From Caballeronia terrestris (GTDB lineage: Bacteria; Pseudomonadota; Gammaproteobacteria; Burkholderiales; Burkholderiaceae): 64,000 bases of DNA. This document shows, one piece after another, positions 8,597-18,468 of this stretch (its first letter is position 1; each line of letters starts with the position of its first letter). Under the pieces are notes generated by a model. That model did not search any database and was not told where the DNA came from. It saw only the letters and a list, made by a program, of their open reading frames with translations. Position numbers and translations under genes: made by a program. Where the stretch lies: NCBI RefSeq assembly GCF_001544515.1, contig NZ_FCOL02000019.1, positions 1 through 64,000 of the forward strand. The letters are read 5' to 3'.

Positions 8597-9655
8597 ATGA
8601 GCATCATCGTTCGCAATCTGCAAAAACGCTTCGGCGATTTCGCCGCGCTCGACAACGTCACGCTCGATTTTCCGGCGGGCGAACTCGTCGCGCTGCTCGG
8701 GCCGTCGGGCTGCGGCAAGACCACGCTCCTGCGCGTGATCGCGGGCCTCGAATACGCCGATGCGGGACAGGTCGTGCTGCACGGCGAGGACGTTGCCGAA
8801 GTCGGCGCGCGTGAGCGTCAAGTGGGATTCGTGTTCCAGCATTACGCGCTCTTTCGCCACATGACGGTGTTCGAGAACGTCGCGTTCGGTTTGCGCGTGA
8901 AGCCGCGCCGCGAGCGGCCTTCGGAGGCCGTGATTCGCGAGAAGGTGCATGAACTGCTCAAGCTCGTGCAACTCGACTGGCTCGCACAGCGCTTTCCGTC
9001 GGAGCTTTCGGGCGGACAACGGCAACGGATCGCGCTTGCTCGCGCGCTGGCGGTCGAACCGAAGGTGCTGCTGCTCGACGAGCCGTTCGGCGCGCTCGAT
9101 GCAAAGGTCCGCAAGGAATTGCGCAGTTGGCTGCGGCGCCTGCACGACGAGCTACACATCTCGACGATCTTCGTTACGCACGACCAGGAAGAAGCGCTCG
9201 AAGTGGCGGACCGGATCGTCGTGTTGAATCGCGGGCATGTGGAGCAGGTCGGCAGCCCGCAGGACGTCTACGATCATCCGCAGACTTCATTCGTCTATGA
9301 GTTCCTCGGCGCGGCGAACCGACTGAAGGGCAGTGTCGATGCGAACGGTTTCGTGGCGCAAGGCGCGGCCAAGCCGATCGCCGCCGATGCGAACTTCGCC
9401 GGCCCCGCGCTCGCGTACGTGCGGCCGCACGACCTCACGCTTTATCCGACGGAGTCGGGTCATCGCGATGGCATCGTCGTCGATGTCAGGCGCGTCGTGA
9501 CGCTGGGCGGCTCGGTGCGCATCGAGCTGGAAGGCAGCGAGGGCAACGTGCTCGAAGCCGAACTCGATCGCGAGACGTGGCGCGAACTGAACCTGAATAT
9601 CGGTGACGGGGTGACCGCCGTTCCACGCGTGCTGCGCGTGTTCCCCGCGCAATGA
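8597..9655 (+). CDS. cysA: Sulfate/thiosulfate import ATP-binding protein CysA
   Basis: The start ATG at 8597 gives [15 protein letters not shown], the conserved CysA beginning. The 352-residue ATPase shows Walker [11 protein letters not shown]-loop FVFQHYALF, signature [12 protein letters not shown], Walker [13 protein letters not shown] and H-loop [10 protein letters not shown]. The C-terminal regulatory/TOBE-like part includes [11 protein letters not shown]. It powers the CysTW permease. It is followed 22 bases later by the CysB-type regulator. Confidence 0.96.
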   Translation: MSIIVRNLQKRFGDFAALDNVTLDFPAGELVALLGPSGCGKTTLLRVIAGLEYADAGQVVLHGEDVAEVGARERQVGFVFQHYALFRHMTVFENVAFGLRVKPRRERPSEAVIREKVHELLKLVQLDWLAQRFPSELSGGQRQRIALARALAVEPKVLLLDEPFGALDAKVRKELRSWLRRLHDELHISTIFVTHDQEEALEVADRIVVLNRGHVEQVGSPQDVYDHPQTSFVYEFLGAANRLKGSVDANGFVAQGAAKPIAADANFAGPALAYVRPHDLTLYPTESGHRDGIVVDVRRVVTLGGSVRIELEGSEGNVLEAELDRETWRELNLNIGDGVTAVPRVLRVFPAQ

Positions 9656-9677
9656 CATCAATAGAAGAGAGGCTCAC

Positions 9678-10604
9678 ATGAACTTCCAGCAACTGCGTTT
9701 CGTGCGCGAGGCCGTGCGTCAGAACATGAACCTGACCGAGGTCGCCAATGTGCTTTACACGTCGCAGTCGGGCGTGTCGAAGCAGATCAAGGATCTCGAG
9801 GACGAACTCGGCGTCGATATCTTCATCCGGCGCGGCAAGCGGCTGACCGGGCTCACCGAGCCAGGCAAGGAAGTGCATCAGTTGATCGAGCGGATGCTGC
9901 TGGATGCGGAAAATTTGCGGCGGGTTGCGCGTCAGTTCGCGGATCAGGACAACGGGCATCTCGTCGTCGCGACGACGCACACGCAGGCGCGTTACGCGCT
10001 GCCGAAGGTGATCCGGCAGTTCACGGAAGTGTTTCCGAAGGTGCACCTTGCGTTGCGGCAGGGCAGCCCGCAGCAGATCGCGCAGATGATCATCAATGGC
10101 GAGGCCGATATCGGCATCTCGACAGAAGCGCTCGACCGGTATCCGGATATCGTCACGTTCCCGTGCTATTCGTGGCATCACGTGGTCGTCGTGCCCAAGG
10201 ATCATCCGCTGGTCGGGCACGAGAACATCACGCTCGAAGAGGTTGCCGAGTATCCGATCGTCACGTATGACAATGACTTCACCGGACGGTCGCATGTGGA
10301 TCAGGCGTTTGCGAAGGTCGGCGCGCTGCCCGATGTCGTGCTGACAGCCATCGACGCCGATGTGATAAAGACGTATGTCGAGCTTGGGATGGGGATCGGC
10401 ATCGTCGCGGCGATGGCGTATGACGCCAAGCGCGATACGGAGCTCGTGGCGCTCGATACGCAGCATCTGTTCGAGGCAAATACGACTCGCGTTGGCCTTC
10501 GGAAAGGGGCGTTCCTGCGGGCATATGCGTATCGGTTGATCGAAATGTTTGCGCCGCAACTCGATGAGGCGGAGATCGCCAGTCAGTTGAGGGAAGCCGC
10601 TTAG
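9678..10604 (+). CDS. cysB: CysB-family LysR regulator of sulfur assimilation
   Basis: The 308-residue product has the N-terminal helix-turn-helix NLTEVANVLYTSQSGVSKQI, nearly canonical for CysB/Cbl, followed by a periplasmic-binding-protein-like effector domain. CysB proteins activate sulfate uptake genes under sulfur limitation in response to acetylserine or related signals. It lies directly downstream of cysA on the same strand, so regulator and transporter are probably co-transcribed. A Cbl/Ssu-type paralogue cannot be excluded from sequence alone. Confidence 0.9.
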   Translation: MNFQQLRFVREAVRQNMNLTEVANVLYTSQSGVSKQIKDLEDELGVDIFIRRGKRLTGLTEPGKEVHQLIERMLLDAENLRRVARQFADQDNGHLVVATTHTQARYALPKVIRQFTEVFPKVHLALRQGSPQQIAQMIINGEADIGISTEALDRYPDIVTFPCYSWHHVVVVPKDHPLVGHENITLEEVAEYPIVTYDNDFTGRSHVDQAFAKVGALPDVVLTAIDADVIKTYVELGMGIGIVAAMAYDAKRDTELVALDTQHLFEANTTRVGLRKGAFLRAYAYRLIEMFAPQLDEAEIASQLREAA

Positions 10605-10663
10605 GGTTTGTCGGTGGCGCTGGGACACGGTGGAACCCCAAGCGCCAACGTACAATTGCGTGG

Positions 10664-11671
10664 ATGGAACCCATCAAAACCTCAAACCCGCGAATCGCCG
10701 TCCTGGCGACGGGCGGAACCATCGCAGGTCAGGCCGGCGATGCATCCAGGACCGCTGGCTACAAGGCTGGCGTTGTCGGTGTCGACAAGTTGCTCGAAGC
10801 CGTCCCGGCGCTATCGCAAGTGGCGCAGATCCACGCCGAGCAGATAGCGAGCATCGACAGCAAGGACATGAGCATCGCGCTCTGGATCGCGCTGAGCCAG
10901 CGCATCAACGCGCTGCTCGCGCAGGACGATGTCGACGGCATCGTCGTCACGCACGGCACCGATACACTCGAAGAAACCGCCTATCTGCTGCACCTCACGG
11001 TGAAAAGCGACAAGCCCGTCGTGCTGACAGCAGCGATGCGCCCATCGACCGCACTCTCCGCCGACGGCCCGTTGAATCTCCTGAACGCAGTGACCGTTGC
11101 GGCGCAAAAAAGCGCATGGAAGCAGGGCGTACTGGTCGCGTTCAACAACCAGATCCACAGCGCGCGTGACGTCACCAAAACCAGTACCTACGCCGTCGAT
11201 GCTTTCCGTTCGCCCGAAGTGGGCGCACTCGGCTGGGTGCAGGATGGCCGCGTCGAATTCCAGCGCGCGGCCGTGCGTCCCCACACGACGCGAACCCCGT
11301 TCGATGCGCAAGGCGCACTGCCTGCGGTCGAAATCGTCACTAGCTACGCGGGTGCATCGCGTGCTGCGATCGATGCGTTCGTCGCTGCTGGCGTGAAAGG
11401 CATCGTGATCGCGGGCACGGGCAACGGCTCCGTCCACGCGACGCTTCAGCAAGCCCTTGCCGATGCGAGGAAACAGGGCGTAGCGGTCGTGCGCTCATCG
11501 CGCGTCGGTTCGGGCCACGTGATGCGCAACGGCGCGGCATCGGACGATGCGCTCGGCTCGGTCAGCGCCGGCACGCTGAACCCGTACAAGGCGCGCGTGC
11601 TGCTGATGCTGGCGCTCGCCGCCAACATAACGAATCCCGCAGCAATCCAGCAGACGTTCGATACCTACTGA
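10664..11671 (+). CDS. L-asparaginase (asparaginase/glutaminase family)
   Basis: The two catalytic triad regions of the family are present: VLATGGTIAG near residue 20 with the nucleophilic threonine, and VVTHGTDTLEETAYLL with the second Thr-Asp pair. PLNLLNAVTVA and ADGPLN also fit. The enzyme hydrolyses L-asparagine to aspartate and ammonia. No signal peptide is visible, so it is predicted cytoplasmic despite type II-like sequence. No ribosome binding site is seen before the ATG; instead TACAAT lies at 10651-10656, only seven bases upstream. Confidence 0.92.
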   Translation: MEPIKTSNPRIAVLATGGTIAGQAGDASRTAGYKAGVVGVDKLLEAVPALSQVAQIHAEQIASIDSKDMSIALWIALSQRINALLAQDDVDGIVVTHGTDTLEETAYLLHLTVKSDKPVVLTAAMRPSTALSADGPLNLLNAVTVAAQKSAWKQGVLVAFNNQIHSARDVTKTSTYAVDAFRSPEVGALGWVQDGRVEFQRAAVRPHTTRTPFDAQGALPAVEIVTSYAGASRAAIDAFVAAGVKGIVIAGTGNGSVHATLQQALADARKQGVAVVRSSRVGSGHVMRNGAASDDALGSVSAGTLNPYKARVLLMLALAANITNPAAIQQTFDTY

Positions 11672-11674
11672 AAT

Positions 11675-11703
11675 AAAAAACGCGAACCGAAGTTCGCGTT
11701 TTT
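11675..11703. terminator. Bidirectional intrinsic terminator between asparaginase and LysM genes
   Basis: A-tract, CGCGAAC, loop CGAA, GTTCGCG, then T-tract. The symmetric A and T runs allow termination of both convergent genes. Confidence 0.88.
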
Positions 11704-11723
11704 CATTGGTCGTAGCAGGAAGT

Positions 11724-12218
11724 TCAGGCAGCAGCCGGAATGCGCAACACTTGTCCCGGATAGATCTTGTCCGGGCTCTTGAGCATCGGCTTGTTCGCCT
11801 CGAAGATGAGGTCGTTCTTCGCGCCGTTGCCGTAGTACTTCTCGGCGATCTTCCACAGATTGTCGCCCGACACGACCGTATGAAACTGCGATTCCGGCGC
11901 CGGATTCGACACGCTCAACTGGTCGTTCACCTTGTCGACGTGCTGCACGTTGCCCGCCGCGACGAGGATCTTCTCCTTCGTCGCCTGATCGGCCGCCTGG
12001 CCCGACACCGTCACGGTATGCGAAGCGCCGTCATACGCGACCGCGAGATTGTCCGCGTCCAGGCCCTGCGAGCGGATATACGTGGCGATGGCATCGCCTG
12101 CCTTTCTGTTGAGTGCCGCGACATCGACGGGCGCGGGCGCCGCCTGAGCCTGGGCAGGGGCCGATACCGCTCCGAACAGCTTCTCGCCTGCGTCCTTGAT
12201 AAAACTGAGAATACCCAT
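11724..12218 (-). CDS. BON- and LysM-domain protein (Kbp/YgaU-like)
   Basis: The 164-residue protein has no signal peptide. A BON domain spans about residues 38-105 (DAIATYIRSQGL, HTVTVSGQAADQATKEKIL). A C-terminal LysM domain spans about residues 113-162 (FHTVVSGDNLWKIAEKYYGN, YPGQVLRIPA). This architecture matches Kbp (YgaU) of E. coli, a cytoplasmic potassium-binding protein; the potassium role is family knowledge and not shown here. Good AAGGAGC-like sequence precedes the start. Confidence 0.9.
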   Translation of the reverse strand: MGILSFIKDAGEKLFGAVSAPAQAQAAPAPVDVAALNRKAGDAIATYIRSQGLDADNLAVAYDGASHTVTVSGQAADQATKEKILVAAGNVQHVDKVNDQLSVSNPAPESQFHTVVSGDNLWKIAEKYYGNGAKNDLIFEANKPMLKSPDKIYPGQVLRIPAAA

Positions 12219-12594
12219 TGTTTAAGCTCCTTAAGTAACGACAGTATCGAAACGAACCGCGGTTGAACCGCTCGCGCAGTCTAGGCAAATTAGTCGCGCG
12301 GTCCACCAGATAGTTCTGAGAATCGTTAGCAGGAGTTGTAACAATGAAAGAAGAAGAAAAAGGGCTGGCGCGACCGCGACGATCGATGACATGCCTGTGA
12401 CATGCACATCGAACGCAACGATCGAGCCAACCCTTTCACTGAATTCGATTAAATCCGACGCGGACACCCGACGAAAACCGTCTGACCGACCAAGGCTTCC
12501 CCGGCGCCGCCGGGTGCCGCTCTCGGACCCCACTTGCCGCCCTCAGCCCAGAGCGGCAGTTGTCCCGCGTGCCCATACGCGGGACGCCCCACGG
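12219..12594. other. Intergenic region with a short dyad downstream of glxR
   Basis: No convincing gene is seen. GTCCCGCG (12562-12569) and CGCGGGAC (12578-12585) form an 8-bp hairpin just past the glxR stop, but without a U-tract on that strand. An 18-codon ORF (12344-12400, plus strand, MKEEEKGLARPRRSMTCL) has an AGGAG at the right distance, but nothing else supports it. Confidence 0.3.
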
Positions 12595-13503
12595 TTAGGC
12601 CGCCTTCGCCGCTTCCACCGGCTCTTCGGCAACCTTGAAGTTCGACATGATTTCGAGCGCGCGCACGAGGCCCGAGTGGTCCCATGCCTTGCCGCCGTTC
12701 GCGACGCACACGCTAAAGAGTTGCTGCGCGCTCGCGGTGTGCGGCAGGGCTAGACCCATCTTGCGTGCACCATCGAGGGCGAGATTCAGGTCCTTCTGGT
12801 GCAGTTCGATCCGGAAGCCCGGGTTGAACGTGCGCTTCGTCATGCGCTCGCCGTGCACTTCCAGAATCCGCGACGAGGCGAAACCGCCCATCAGCGCTTT
12901 GCGCACGCGCTCCGGATCGGCGCCCGAACGCGATGCGAAAAGCAGCGCTTCGGCAACCGCTTCGATGTTCAGCGCGACGATGATCTGGTTCGCGACCTTG
13001 CACGTCTGGCCCGCGCCGTTATCGCCGATGAGGGAAATGTTCTTGCCCATCAGATCGAACAGCGGCTTCGCGATATCGAACGAACGCTCCGGGCCGCCGA
13101 CCATGATCGTGAGCGTCGCTTCGCGTGCGCCCACTTCGCCGCCCGAGACCGGTGCGTCAAGGTAATCACAACCGAGTGCGTTGATCTTCTTCGCGAATTC
13201 CTGCGTGTCGAGCGGGGAGATGGAGCTCATGTCGATCACGAGCTTGCCCTTCGTCAGCCCCTTTGCGACGCCGTCATCGGCGAAGAGGACGTTCGCGACG
13301 TCGGGCGTATCCGGCACCATCGTGATAACGATGTCGCTTGTCAGCGCGACGGCGGTGGAATCGGGCACGACGCTCGTTTGCGAGCGGATGTCGTCCGGCA
13401 CCGGGAACTTGCCGTTCACGACCAGCTTGTGCCCGCCCTTCAGGAGGTTGCGCGCCATGTGCGCGCCCATGATGCCGAGTCCGATGAATCCGATTGTTGC
13501 CAT
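12595..13503 (-). CDS. glxR: 2-hydroxy-3-oxopropionate (tartronate semialdehyde) reductase
   Basis: The 302-residue enzyme starts with the Rossmann signature IGFIGLGIMGAHMARNLL. It shows the substrate-binding DAPVSGGEVGA and the catalytic-lysine motif GAGQTCKVANQI of the beta-hydroxyacid dehydrogenases. It reduces tartronate semialdehyde to D-glycerate with NAD(P)H. It lies third in the minus-strand order gcl-hyi-glxR, so it finishes the glycerate pathway from glyoxylate. Confidence 0.95.
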   Translation of the reverse strand: MATIGFIGLGIMGAHMARNLLKGGHKLVVNGKFPVPDDIRSQTSVVPDSTAVALTSDIVITMVPDTPDVANVLFADDGVAKGLTKGKLVIDMSSISPLDTQEFAKKINALGCDYLDAPVSGGEVGAREATLTIMVGGPERSFDIAKPLFDLMGKNISLIGDNGAGQTCKVANQIIVALNIEAVAEALLFASRSGADPERVRKALMGGFASSRILEVHGERMTKRTFNPGFRIELHQKDLNLALDGARKMGLALPHTASAQQLFSVCVANGGKAWDHSGLVRALEIMSNFKVAEEPVEAAKAA

Positions 13504-13571
13504 ATGCGTGAGTCTCCTTTGTGGACCAGAGCGATGCTCACTCCGGTTCCATGCAAATTAGTTGTGAAGCT

Positions 13572-14372
13572 TTAAGCCGCAGCGCGCGCGTTCTGTCCCG
13601 CGATTTCCTGAAGCCAACCCAACCCTTCGACCGTAGTTGCACGCGGCTTGTACTCGCAGCCGATCCACCCTTCGTAGCCGATCGAATCGAGCAGGGCGAA
13701 CAGATACGCGTAGTTGATCTCTCCCGTGCCCGGTTCGTTACGGCCGGGGTTGTCGGCGAGCTGGACGTGCGCGATCGACGGCAGGTTCTTCTTGATCGTC
13801 GCGGCCAGTTCGCCTTCCATGCGCTGCATGTGATAGATGTCGTACTGCAGGAACAGATTGTCTGAGCCCACCGCGCGGATCACGTCGAGCCCCTCGGTCG
13901 AGCGGTTCAGCGCGAAGCCGGGAATGTCGTACGAATTGCACGGCTCGACCAGTAACTTGATGCCTTCCTTCTTCAACGCGGCCGCGGCGAAACCGAGGTT
14001 TTCGATGATCGTCGCGCGCGCCTGCTGGACGCTCACGCCGGCCGTCGGAATGCCGACCAGGCAGTTCAGTTGCGGCACCTTCAGCGCCTTCGCGTACTCG
14101 ATCGCGCGGCCGACGCCTTCGCGAAACTCGCCCACGCGATCCGGCAGGCACGCGATACCGCGTTCGCCGGCTTCCCAATTGCCCGCGGGCAAGTTGTGCA
14201 GCACGAGCTTCAGGTTGTTGTCGGCGAGACGGCTTTGCAGGTCGCTGATCGAGTACGGATACGGGAACAGGAACTCGACCGCTTCGAATCCCGCGTCCGC
14301 CGCCGCCGCGAAGCGGTCGAGGAACGGGACTTCGTTGAAGAGCATGGTCAGGTTCGCAGCAAATTTCGGCAT
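13572..14372 (-). CDS. hyi: Hydroxypyruvate isomerase
   Basis: The 266-residue TIM-barrel protein begins MPKFAANLTMLFNEVPFLDR and contains GFEAVEFLFPYPY, LLVEPCNSYDIPGF and VQLADNPGRNEPGTGEINY, all typical of Hyi. It interconverts hydroxypyruvate and tartronate semialdehyde. It sits between gcl and glxR, with gaps of 43 and 68 bases, consistent with one transcript. Confidence 0.95.
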   Translation of the reverse strand: MPKFAANLTMLFNEVPFLDRFAAAADAGFEAVEFLFPYPYSISDLQSRLADNNLKLVLHNLPAGNWEAGERGIACLPDRVGEFREGVGRAIEYAKALKVPQLNCLVGIPTAGVSVQQARATIIENLGFAAAALKKEGIKLLVEPCNSYDIPGFALNRSTEGLDVIRAVGSDNLFLQYDIYHMQRMEGELAATIKKNLPSIAHVQLADNPGRNEPGTGEINYAYLFALLDSIGYEGWIGCEYKPRATTVEGLGWLQEIAGQNARAAA

Positions 14373-14415
14373 TTTTCTTCCTGATGGTCGGTCAGTGGAT
14401 ATTCAGCTTCAGTCT

Positions 14416-16191
14416 TCAGTCGAGCGGCGTGATCGCGGTCGGCGCGTCTTCCTTCTTTTCAGCGAGCTCTTCGAACTCGTTGATCGCGTCGATCTCGGTG
14501 CCCATCGAGATGTTCGTCACACGCTCGAGAATCATCTCGACGACAACCGGCACCTGATGCTCGTTCATCAGCGCATGAGCCTGCTTGAGCGCCGGAGCGA
14601 TGTCCTCGGGCTTGAACACGCGGATCGCCTTGCAGCCGAGGCCTTCGGCGACCGCAACGTGATCGACGCCATAGCCGTCGAGTTCAGGTGCGTTGATGTT
14701 GTCGAACGCGAGCTGCACGCAGTAGTCCATCTCGAAGCCGCGCTGCGCCTGACGGATCAGCCCGAGGTACGAGTTGTTCACCACGACGTGGATGTACGGC
14801 AGCTTGAACTGCGCGCCCACGGCCAGTTCTTCGATCATGAACTGGAAGTCGTAGTCGCCGGAGAGCGCGACGATCGGACGCTGCGGATCAGCCGCACGCA
14901 CGCCGAGCGCTGCCGGAATCGTCCAGCCGAGCGGGCCGGCCTGGCCGCAGTTGATCCAGTTGCGCGCCTTGAACACGTGCAGGAACTGGGCGCCGGCGAT
15001 CTGCGAGAGACCGATCGTCGTGACGAAGCACGTGTCGCGGCCGAACGCCTGATTCATCTCTTCATAGACGCGCTGCGGCTTCATCGGCACGTTCTCGAAG
15101 TGCGTCTTGCGCAGCATCGTGCTCTTGCGTTCCTGGCAGTCGCGCACCCATGCGCTGCGGTCCTTCAGCTTGCCCGCCGCCTTCCATTCCTTCGCCACTT
15201 CGACGAACACTTCGAGCGCGAACTTCGCATCCGACACGATGCCGAGATCCGGGCCGAACACGCGGCCGATCTGCGTCGGTTCGATATCGACGTGCACGAA
15301 CTTGCGGCCCTTCGTGTACACCTCGACGCTGCCCGTGTGACGGTTCGCCCAGCGGTTGCCGATGCCGAGCACGAAGTCGGAGGCGAGCATCGTCGCATTG
15401 CCGTAGCGGTGCGAGGTCTGCAAGCCGCACATGCCGGCCATCAGCGGATGGTCGTCGGGGATCGCGCCCCACGACATCAGGGTCGGGATCACGGGCACGC
15501 CGAGCGTTTCCGCGAATTCCACGAGGAGGTCCTCGGCCACCGCGTTCAGCACGCCGCCGCCCGAAACGATCAGCGGCTTGTCCGCGTCGTTCAACATCGT
15601 CAATGCTTTTTCGACTTGCGCACGCGTTGCTTTCGGCTTGTAGATCGGCAGCGGTTCATAGGTGTCGATGTCGAATTCGATCTCGGCCATCTGCACGTCG
15701 ATCGGCAAGTCGACCAGCACCGGACCCGGACGGCCCGAGCGCATCAGGTGGAACGCCTGCTGGAACACGCGCGGCACGAGCGCCGGCTCGCGCACGGTCA
15801 CGGCCCACTTGGTGACGGGCTTCGCGATCGACTCGATATCGACGGCCTGGAAGTCTTCCTTGTAGAGACGCGCGCGGGGCGCCTGGCCGGTGATCGCGAG
15901 GATCGGGATCGAATCGGCCTGGGCCGAGTAAAGGCCCGTGATCATGTCGGTGCCCGCCGGGCCCGACGTGCCGATGCACACGCCGATGTTGCCAGGGGCT
16001 GCACGCGTATAGCCTTCGGCCATGTGCGACGCGCCTTCGACGTGCCGTGCCAGCACATGGCTGATGCTGCCGGCCTTGCGCAACGCCGAGTAGAAGGGGT
16101 TGATCGCGGCGCCCGGCACACCGAACGCGGTGTCGATGCCTTCTTTTTCCAGCACGAGGACGGCTGCGTCGACTGCTCTCATCTTGGCCAC
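14416..16191 (-). CDS. gcl: Glyoxylate carboligase (tartronate-semialdehyde synthase)
   Basis: The 591-residue ThDP enzyme starts at a GTG (16191) preceded by [27 protein letters not shown] and [18 protein letters not shown] match Gcl, including the valine that replaces the usual ThDP-activating glutamate in this family. The ThDP-binding [13 protein letters not shown] and [12 protein letters not shown] motifs follow. It condenses two glyoxylates to tartronate semialdehyde with release of CO2. It is first in the gcl-hyi-glxR operon and divergent from a LysR regulator. Confidence 0.97.
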   Translation of the reverse strand: MAKMRAVDAAVLVLEKEGIDTAFGVPGAAINPFYSALRKAGSISHVLARHVEGASHMAEGYTRAAPGNIGVCIGTSGPAGTDMITGLYSAQADSIPILAITGQAPRARLYKEDFQAVDIESIAKPVTKWAVTVREPALVPRVFQQAFHLMRSGRPGPVLVDLPIDVQMAEIEFDIDTYEPLPIYKPKATRAQVEKALTMLNDADKPLIVSGGGVLNAVAEDLLVEFAETLGVPVIPTLMSWGAIPDDHPLMAGMCGLQTSHRYGNATMLASDFVLGIGNRWANRHTGSVEVYTKGRKFVHVDIEPTQIGRVFGPDLGIVSDAKFALEVFVEVAKEWKAAGKLKDRSAWVRDCQERKSTMLRKTHFENVPMKPQRVYEEMNQAFGRDTCFVTTIGLSQIAGAQFLHVFKARNWINCGQAGPLGWTIPAALGVRAADPQRPIVALSGDYDFQFMIEELAVGAQFKLPYIHVVVNNSYLGLIRQAQRGFEMDYCVQLAFDNINAPELDGYGVDHVAVAEGLGCKAIRVFKPEDIAPALKQAHALMNEHQVPVVVEMILERVTNISMGTEIDAINEFEELAEKKEDAPTAITPLD

Positions 16192-16253
16192 GAGTGTCTC
16201 CTTCCTTTATCTCATCCGATTGTTTCTGACTGCATGAAAGCAGGGTTGAGATG

Positions 16254-16276
16254 GACTTTAAGCGCACACCAAAGTC
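16254..16276. promoter_or_regulatory. LysR-type T-N11-A operator between gcl and the divergent regulator
   Basis: GACTTT-N11-AAAGTC is a perfect 6+6 dyad with the classic T-N11-A spacing of LysR-type boxes. It lies in the 175-base spacer between the two divergent starts, where a LysR regulator would both activate gcl and repress itself. A second small dyad, TCTT-GAT-AAGA (16275-16285), touches its edge. Confidence 0.65.
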
Positions 16277-16366
16277 TTGATAAGATCAGCTCAGGTCGTT
16301 TTTTTACTAACAAAAAGTATTGAATCGCGCGATAGAGCCGATCAGAGCGCGACAAGGAGACGCCAA

Positions 16367-17278
16367 ATGGATCGCTTCAAGCAGATAGAAACGTTTGTGC
16401 GCGTCGCGGAGGCGGGCAGCCTCGCGGCGGCGGCGCTGGAGGAGGGCGTGTCGCCGGTGATTCTCGGGCGGCGCATCGACGCGCTGGAAAAGCGCCTCGG
16501 CGTGAAACTGATGTACCGATCGACGCGGCGGCTCGTCGTCAGCGAAGACGGCGCGGCCTTTCTCGACCGATGCCGACATTTGCTGACCGAATGGGATCAG
16601 GCGGAAAACGAGCTCGCAGCGGGACGCCGGGCAGTGAACGGGCACTTGATCGTATCGGCGCCGGCGGCGTTCGGACGGATGCACGTCGCGCCGCACGCGC
16701 CGCCGTTCATCGCTGACAAGCCGGAATTGCAGATGTCGTTCAACCTGACGGACCGCGTCGTGGATCTGGTGCGCGAGGGCTATGACCTGTCGATCCGGAT
16801 CGGCGGAGCGGTCGATCCGAACTTCGTTGCGGTGAAGCTGGCGAACAACCGGCGCGTGGTGTGCGGCACGCCCGAATATTTCCGGAAGCACGGCAAGCCC
16901 AGATCACTCGACGACCTGCCGGCGCACAACTGCCTCGCGTTCAATTTGCAGGGTGGACAGAATCGCGGCTGGTATTTCCGGCGCAACGGCAAGCTGGCGA
17001 CCGTGCGCGTGTCCGGCAACCTCGATTGCAACGACGGCGAGCTGCTGCACCGATGGATGTCGGAAGGGCTCGGGCTCGGCTGGCGTTCGACGTGGGAAAT
17101 CCAGCGTCAACTGGCGGCGGGAGAACTGGAAACCGTCCTCGACGAATACGCGCTTCCGGACTACGACATCCTCGCCGTGTATCCGCAGCAGCGCTACGTG
17201 CCGGCGAGAGTGCGCTACTTCATTGATTATCTTAAGGAAATTTACACGCAGCCGGATTACTGGAGCCGGGCGCCCTGA
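16367..17278 (+). CDS. LysR-family regulator, probable regulator of gcl-hyi-glxR
   Basis: The ATG at 16367 follows AAGGAGA and gives 303 residues starting MDRFKQIETFVRVAEAGS. The winged HTH (LAAAALEEGVSPVILGRRID) is followed by a type 2 periplasmic binding fold. The divergent position next to gcl and the T-N11-A dyad between them support local regulation of glyoxylate metabolism; the inducer is unknown. The HTH sequence resembles the CrgA/DsdC-like LysR group common in Burkholderia. Confidence 0.88.
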   Translation: MDRFKQIETFVRVAEAGSLAAAALEEGVSPVILGRRIDALEKRLGVKLMYRSTRRLVVSEDGAAFLDRCRHLLTEWDQAENELAAGRRAVNGHLIVSAPAAFGRMHVAPHAPPFIADKPELQMSFNLTDRVVDLVREGYDLSIRIGGAVDPNFVAVKLANNRRVVCGTPEYFRKHGKPRSLDDLPAHNCLAFNLQGGQNRGWYFRRNGKLATVRVSGNLDCNDGELLHRWMSEGLGLGWRSTWEIQRQLAAGELETVLDEYALPDYDILAVYPQQRYVPARVRYFIDYLKEIYTQPDYWSRAP

Positions 17279-17356
17279 TTTCGGGGGCCGCCGCGGCCGG
17301 CAAACGCTAAATCATTGAAAAGACAGCGGAAGTCATTCGAGAAATGCTGTTCGAGC

Positions 17357-17385
17357 TTGCGCGGACGGGTGCCGGCAGTTACAAT
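17357..17385 (+). promoter_or_regulatory. Sigma-70 promoter of the rpsF-priB-rpsR-rplI operon
   Basis: TTGCGC (17357-17362) and TACAAT (17380-17385) are separated by 17 bases. The predicted start would leave a leader of about 67 bases before rpsF. Confidence 0.6.
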
Positions 17386-17459
17386 CTTGGGCTTCTCACT
17401 TGCCGCACCGGTCCGACGCCCGGGTGGCTTTAATCCACAAGTCAGCACAAGGAGTGAAT

Positions 17460-17831
17460 ATGCGTCATTACGAAATCGTATTTATCGTGCATCCCGATCA
17501 GAGCGAGCAAGTGCCCGCGATGATCGAGCGTTACAAGGGCACGATCACCACGCACGGCGGCCAGATCCACCGTATCGAAGACTGGGGCCGTCGTCAGCTG
17601 GCCTACATGATCGAGAAACTCGCGAAGGCTCACTACGTCTGCATGAACATCGAGTGCAATCAGGAAACGCTTGAAGAACTCGAACATGCGTTCAAGTTCA
17701 ACGACGCAGTTCTGCGCCACCTGATCGTCAAGCTGAAGAAGGCCGAAACCGGCCCGTCGCCGATGATGAAGGAAGTGCAGCGCGAAGAAGCCAAGAAGGC
17801 GGCCTCCCAGCCGACCGAAGCGCAGGCTTAA
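17460..17831 (+). CDS. rpsF: 30S ribosomal protein bS6
   Basis: [32 protein letters not shown] and the acidic-basic C-terminal tail identify bS6 (123 residues). The start at 17460 follows AAGGAGTGAAT. bS6 binds the 30S platform together with bS18, which is encoded two genes downstream. The upstream in-frame codons are not conserved. Confidence 0.98.
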   Translation: MRHYEIVFIVHPDQSEQVPAMIERYKGTITTHGGQIHRIEDWGRRQLAYMIEKLAKAHYVCMNIECNQETLEELEHAFKFNDAVLRHLIVKLKKAETGPSPMMKEVQREEAKKAASQPTEAQA

Positions 17832-17863
17832 GGCGATTTGATTCGTCAGCCACCAGGAATCAA

Positions 17864-18163
17864 GTGAACCGGCTGCAACTGACAGCAAGCGTCGTGGAAC
17901 GCGAACCGGTGCGGTACACCCCCGCCGGCGTCCCGATCGCAAGCTGCACGTTGCACCACCGCGCGGAAGTCGTCGAAGCCGGCATCGCCCGGCAAGTCGA
18001 ACTGACCATGCCGGCGGTAGCGGCCGGTGAGGCGAGCGGCAGACTGGAAAGCTGTCAGATGGGCGTGGAAACACGTTTCACCGGCTTTCTGGCGAAAAAG
18101 AGCCGCAATGCACGAACCCTGGTGTTTCACATCACAGAATTGCAGGATATTGGAAAGGACTGA
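17864..18163 (+). CDS. priB: Primosomal replication protein N (PriB)
   Basis: The 99-residue single OB-fold protein starts at a GTG (17864) preceded by [26 protein letters not shown] and [13 protein letters not shown] are typical of betaproteobacterial PriB. It helps PriA restart stalled forks. Its position between rpsF and rpsR is the conserved order, with two bases separating it from rpsR. Confidence 0.95.
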   Translation: MNRLQLTASVVEREPVRYTPAGVPIASCTLHHRAEVVEAGIARQVELTMPAVAAGEASGRLESCQMGVETRFTGFLAKKSRNARTLVFHITELQDIGKD

Positions 18164-18165
18164 AC

Positions 18166-18441
18166 ATGCCCCGCCCGACTGGTAAGAAATTCGACAAGCG
18201 TCGTCAGCAACAAAACCCGCTCTTCAAGCGCAAGAAGTTCTGCCGTTTCACGGCCGCGAATGTCGAGTACATCGACTACAAGGACACGGAAACGCTGAAG
18301 GACTTCATCGGCGAAAACGGCAAGATCACGCCGGCTCGTCTGACGGGTACGAAGGCTCACTATCAACGTCAGCTCGACACGGCAATCAAGCGCGCGCGTT
18401 TTCTCGCGCTCTTGCCGTACACCGACCTGCACAAGGCCTAA
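18166..18441 (+). CDS. rpsR: 30S ribosomal protein bS18
   Basis: The 91-residue basic protein contains [23 protein letters not shown] sequence ([18 protein letters not shown]) and the [13 protein letters not shown] and [11 protein letters not shown] motifs of bS18. It pairs with bS6 on the small subunit. Confidence 0.98.
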   Translation: MPRPTGKKFDKRRQQQNPLFKRKKFCRFTAANVEYIDYKDTETLKDFIGENGKITPARLTGTKAHYQRQLDTAIKRARFLALLPYTDLHKA

Positions 18442-18468
18442 TCAGACGACGCAATAAGGAACAGCCAA

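Noticed and set aside
12344..12400. 18-codon plus-strand ORF with AGGAG
   Set aside because: Too short and unsupported beyond the ribosome binding site; mentioned in the intergenic note only.
12231..12533. Minus-strand 100-codon frame with a hydrophobic stretch (LFLLLSLLQLLLTIL)
   Set aside because: No ribosome binding site and no conservation cue; the hydrophobic run is the complement of an AAG/GAA-rich plus-strand stretch.
13837..16323. 828-codon plus-strand open frame opposite hyi and gcl
   Set aside because: High-GC third-position shadow; the minus-strand enzymes are clear and the frame has no recognisable domain.
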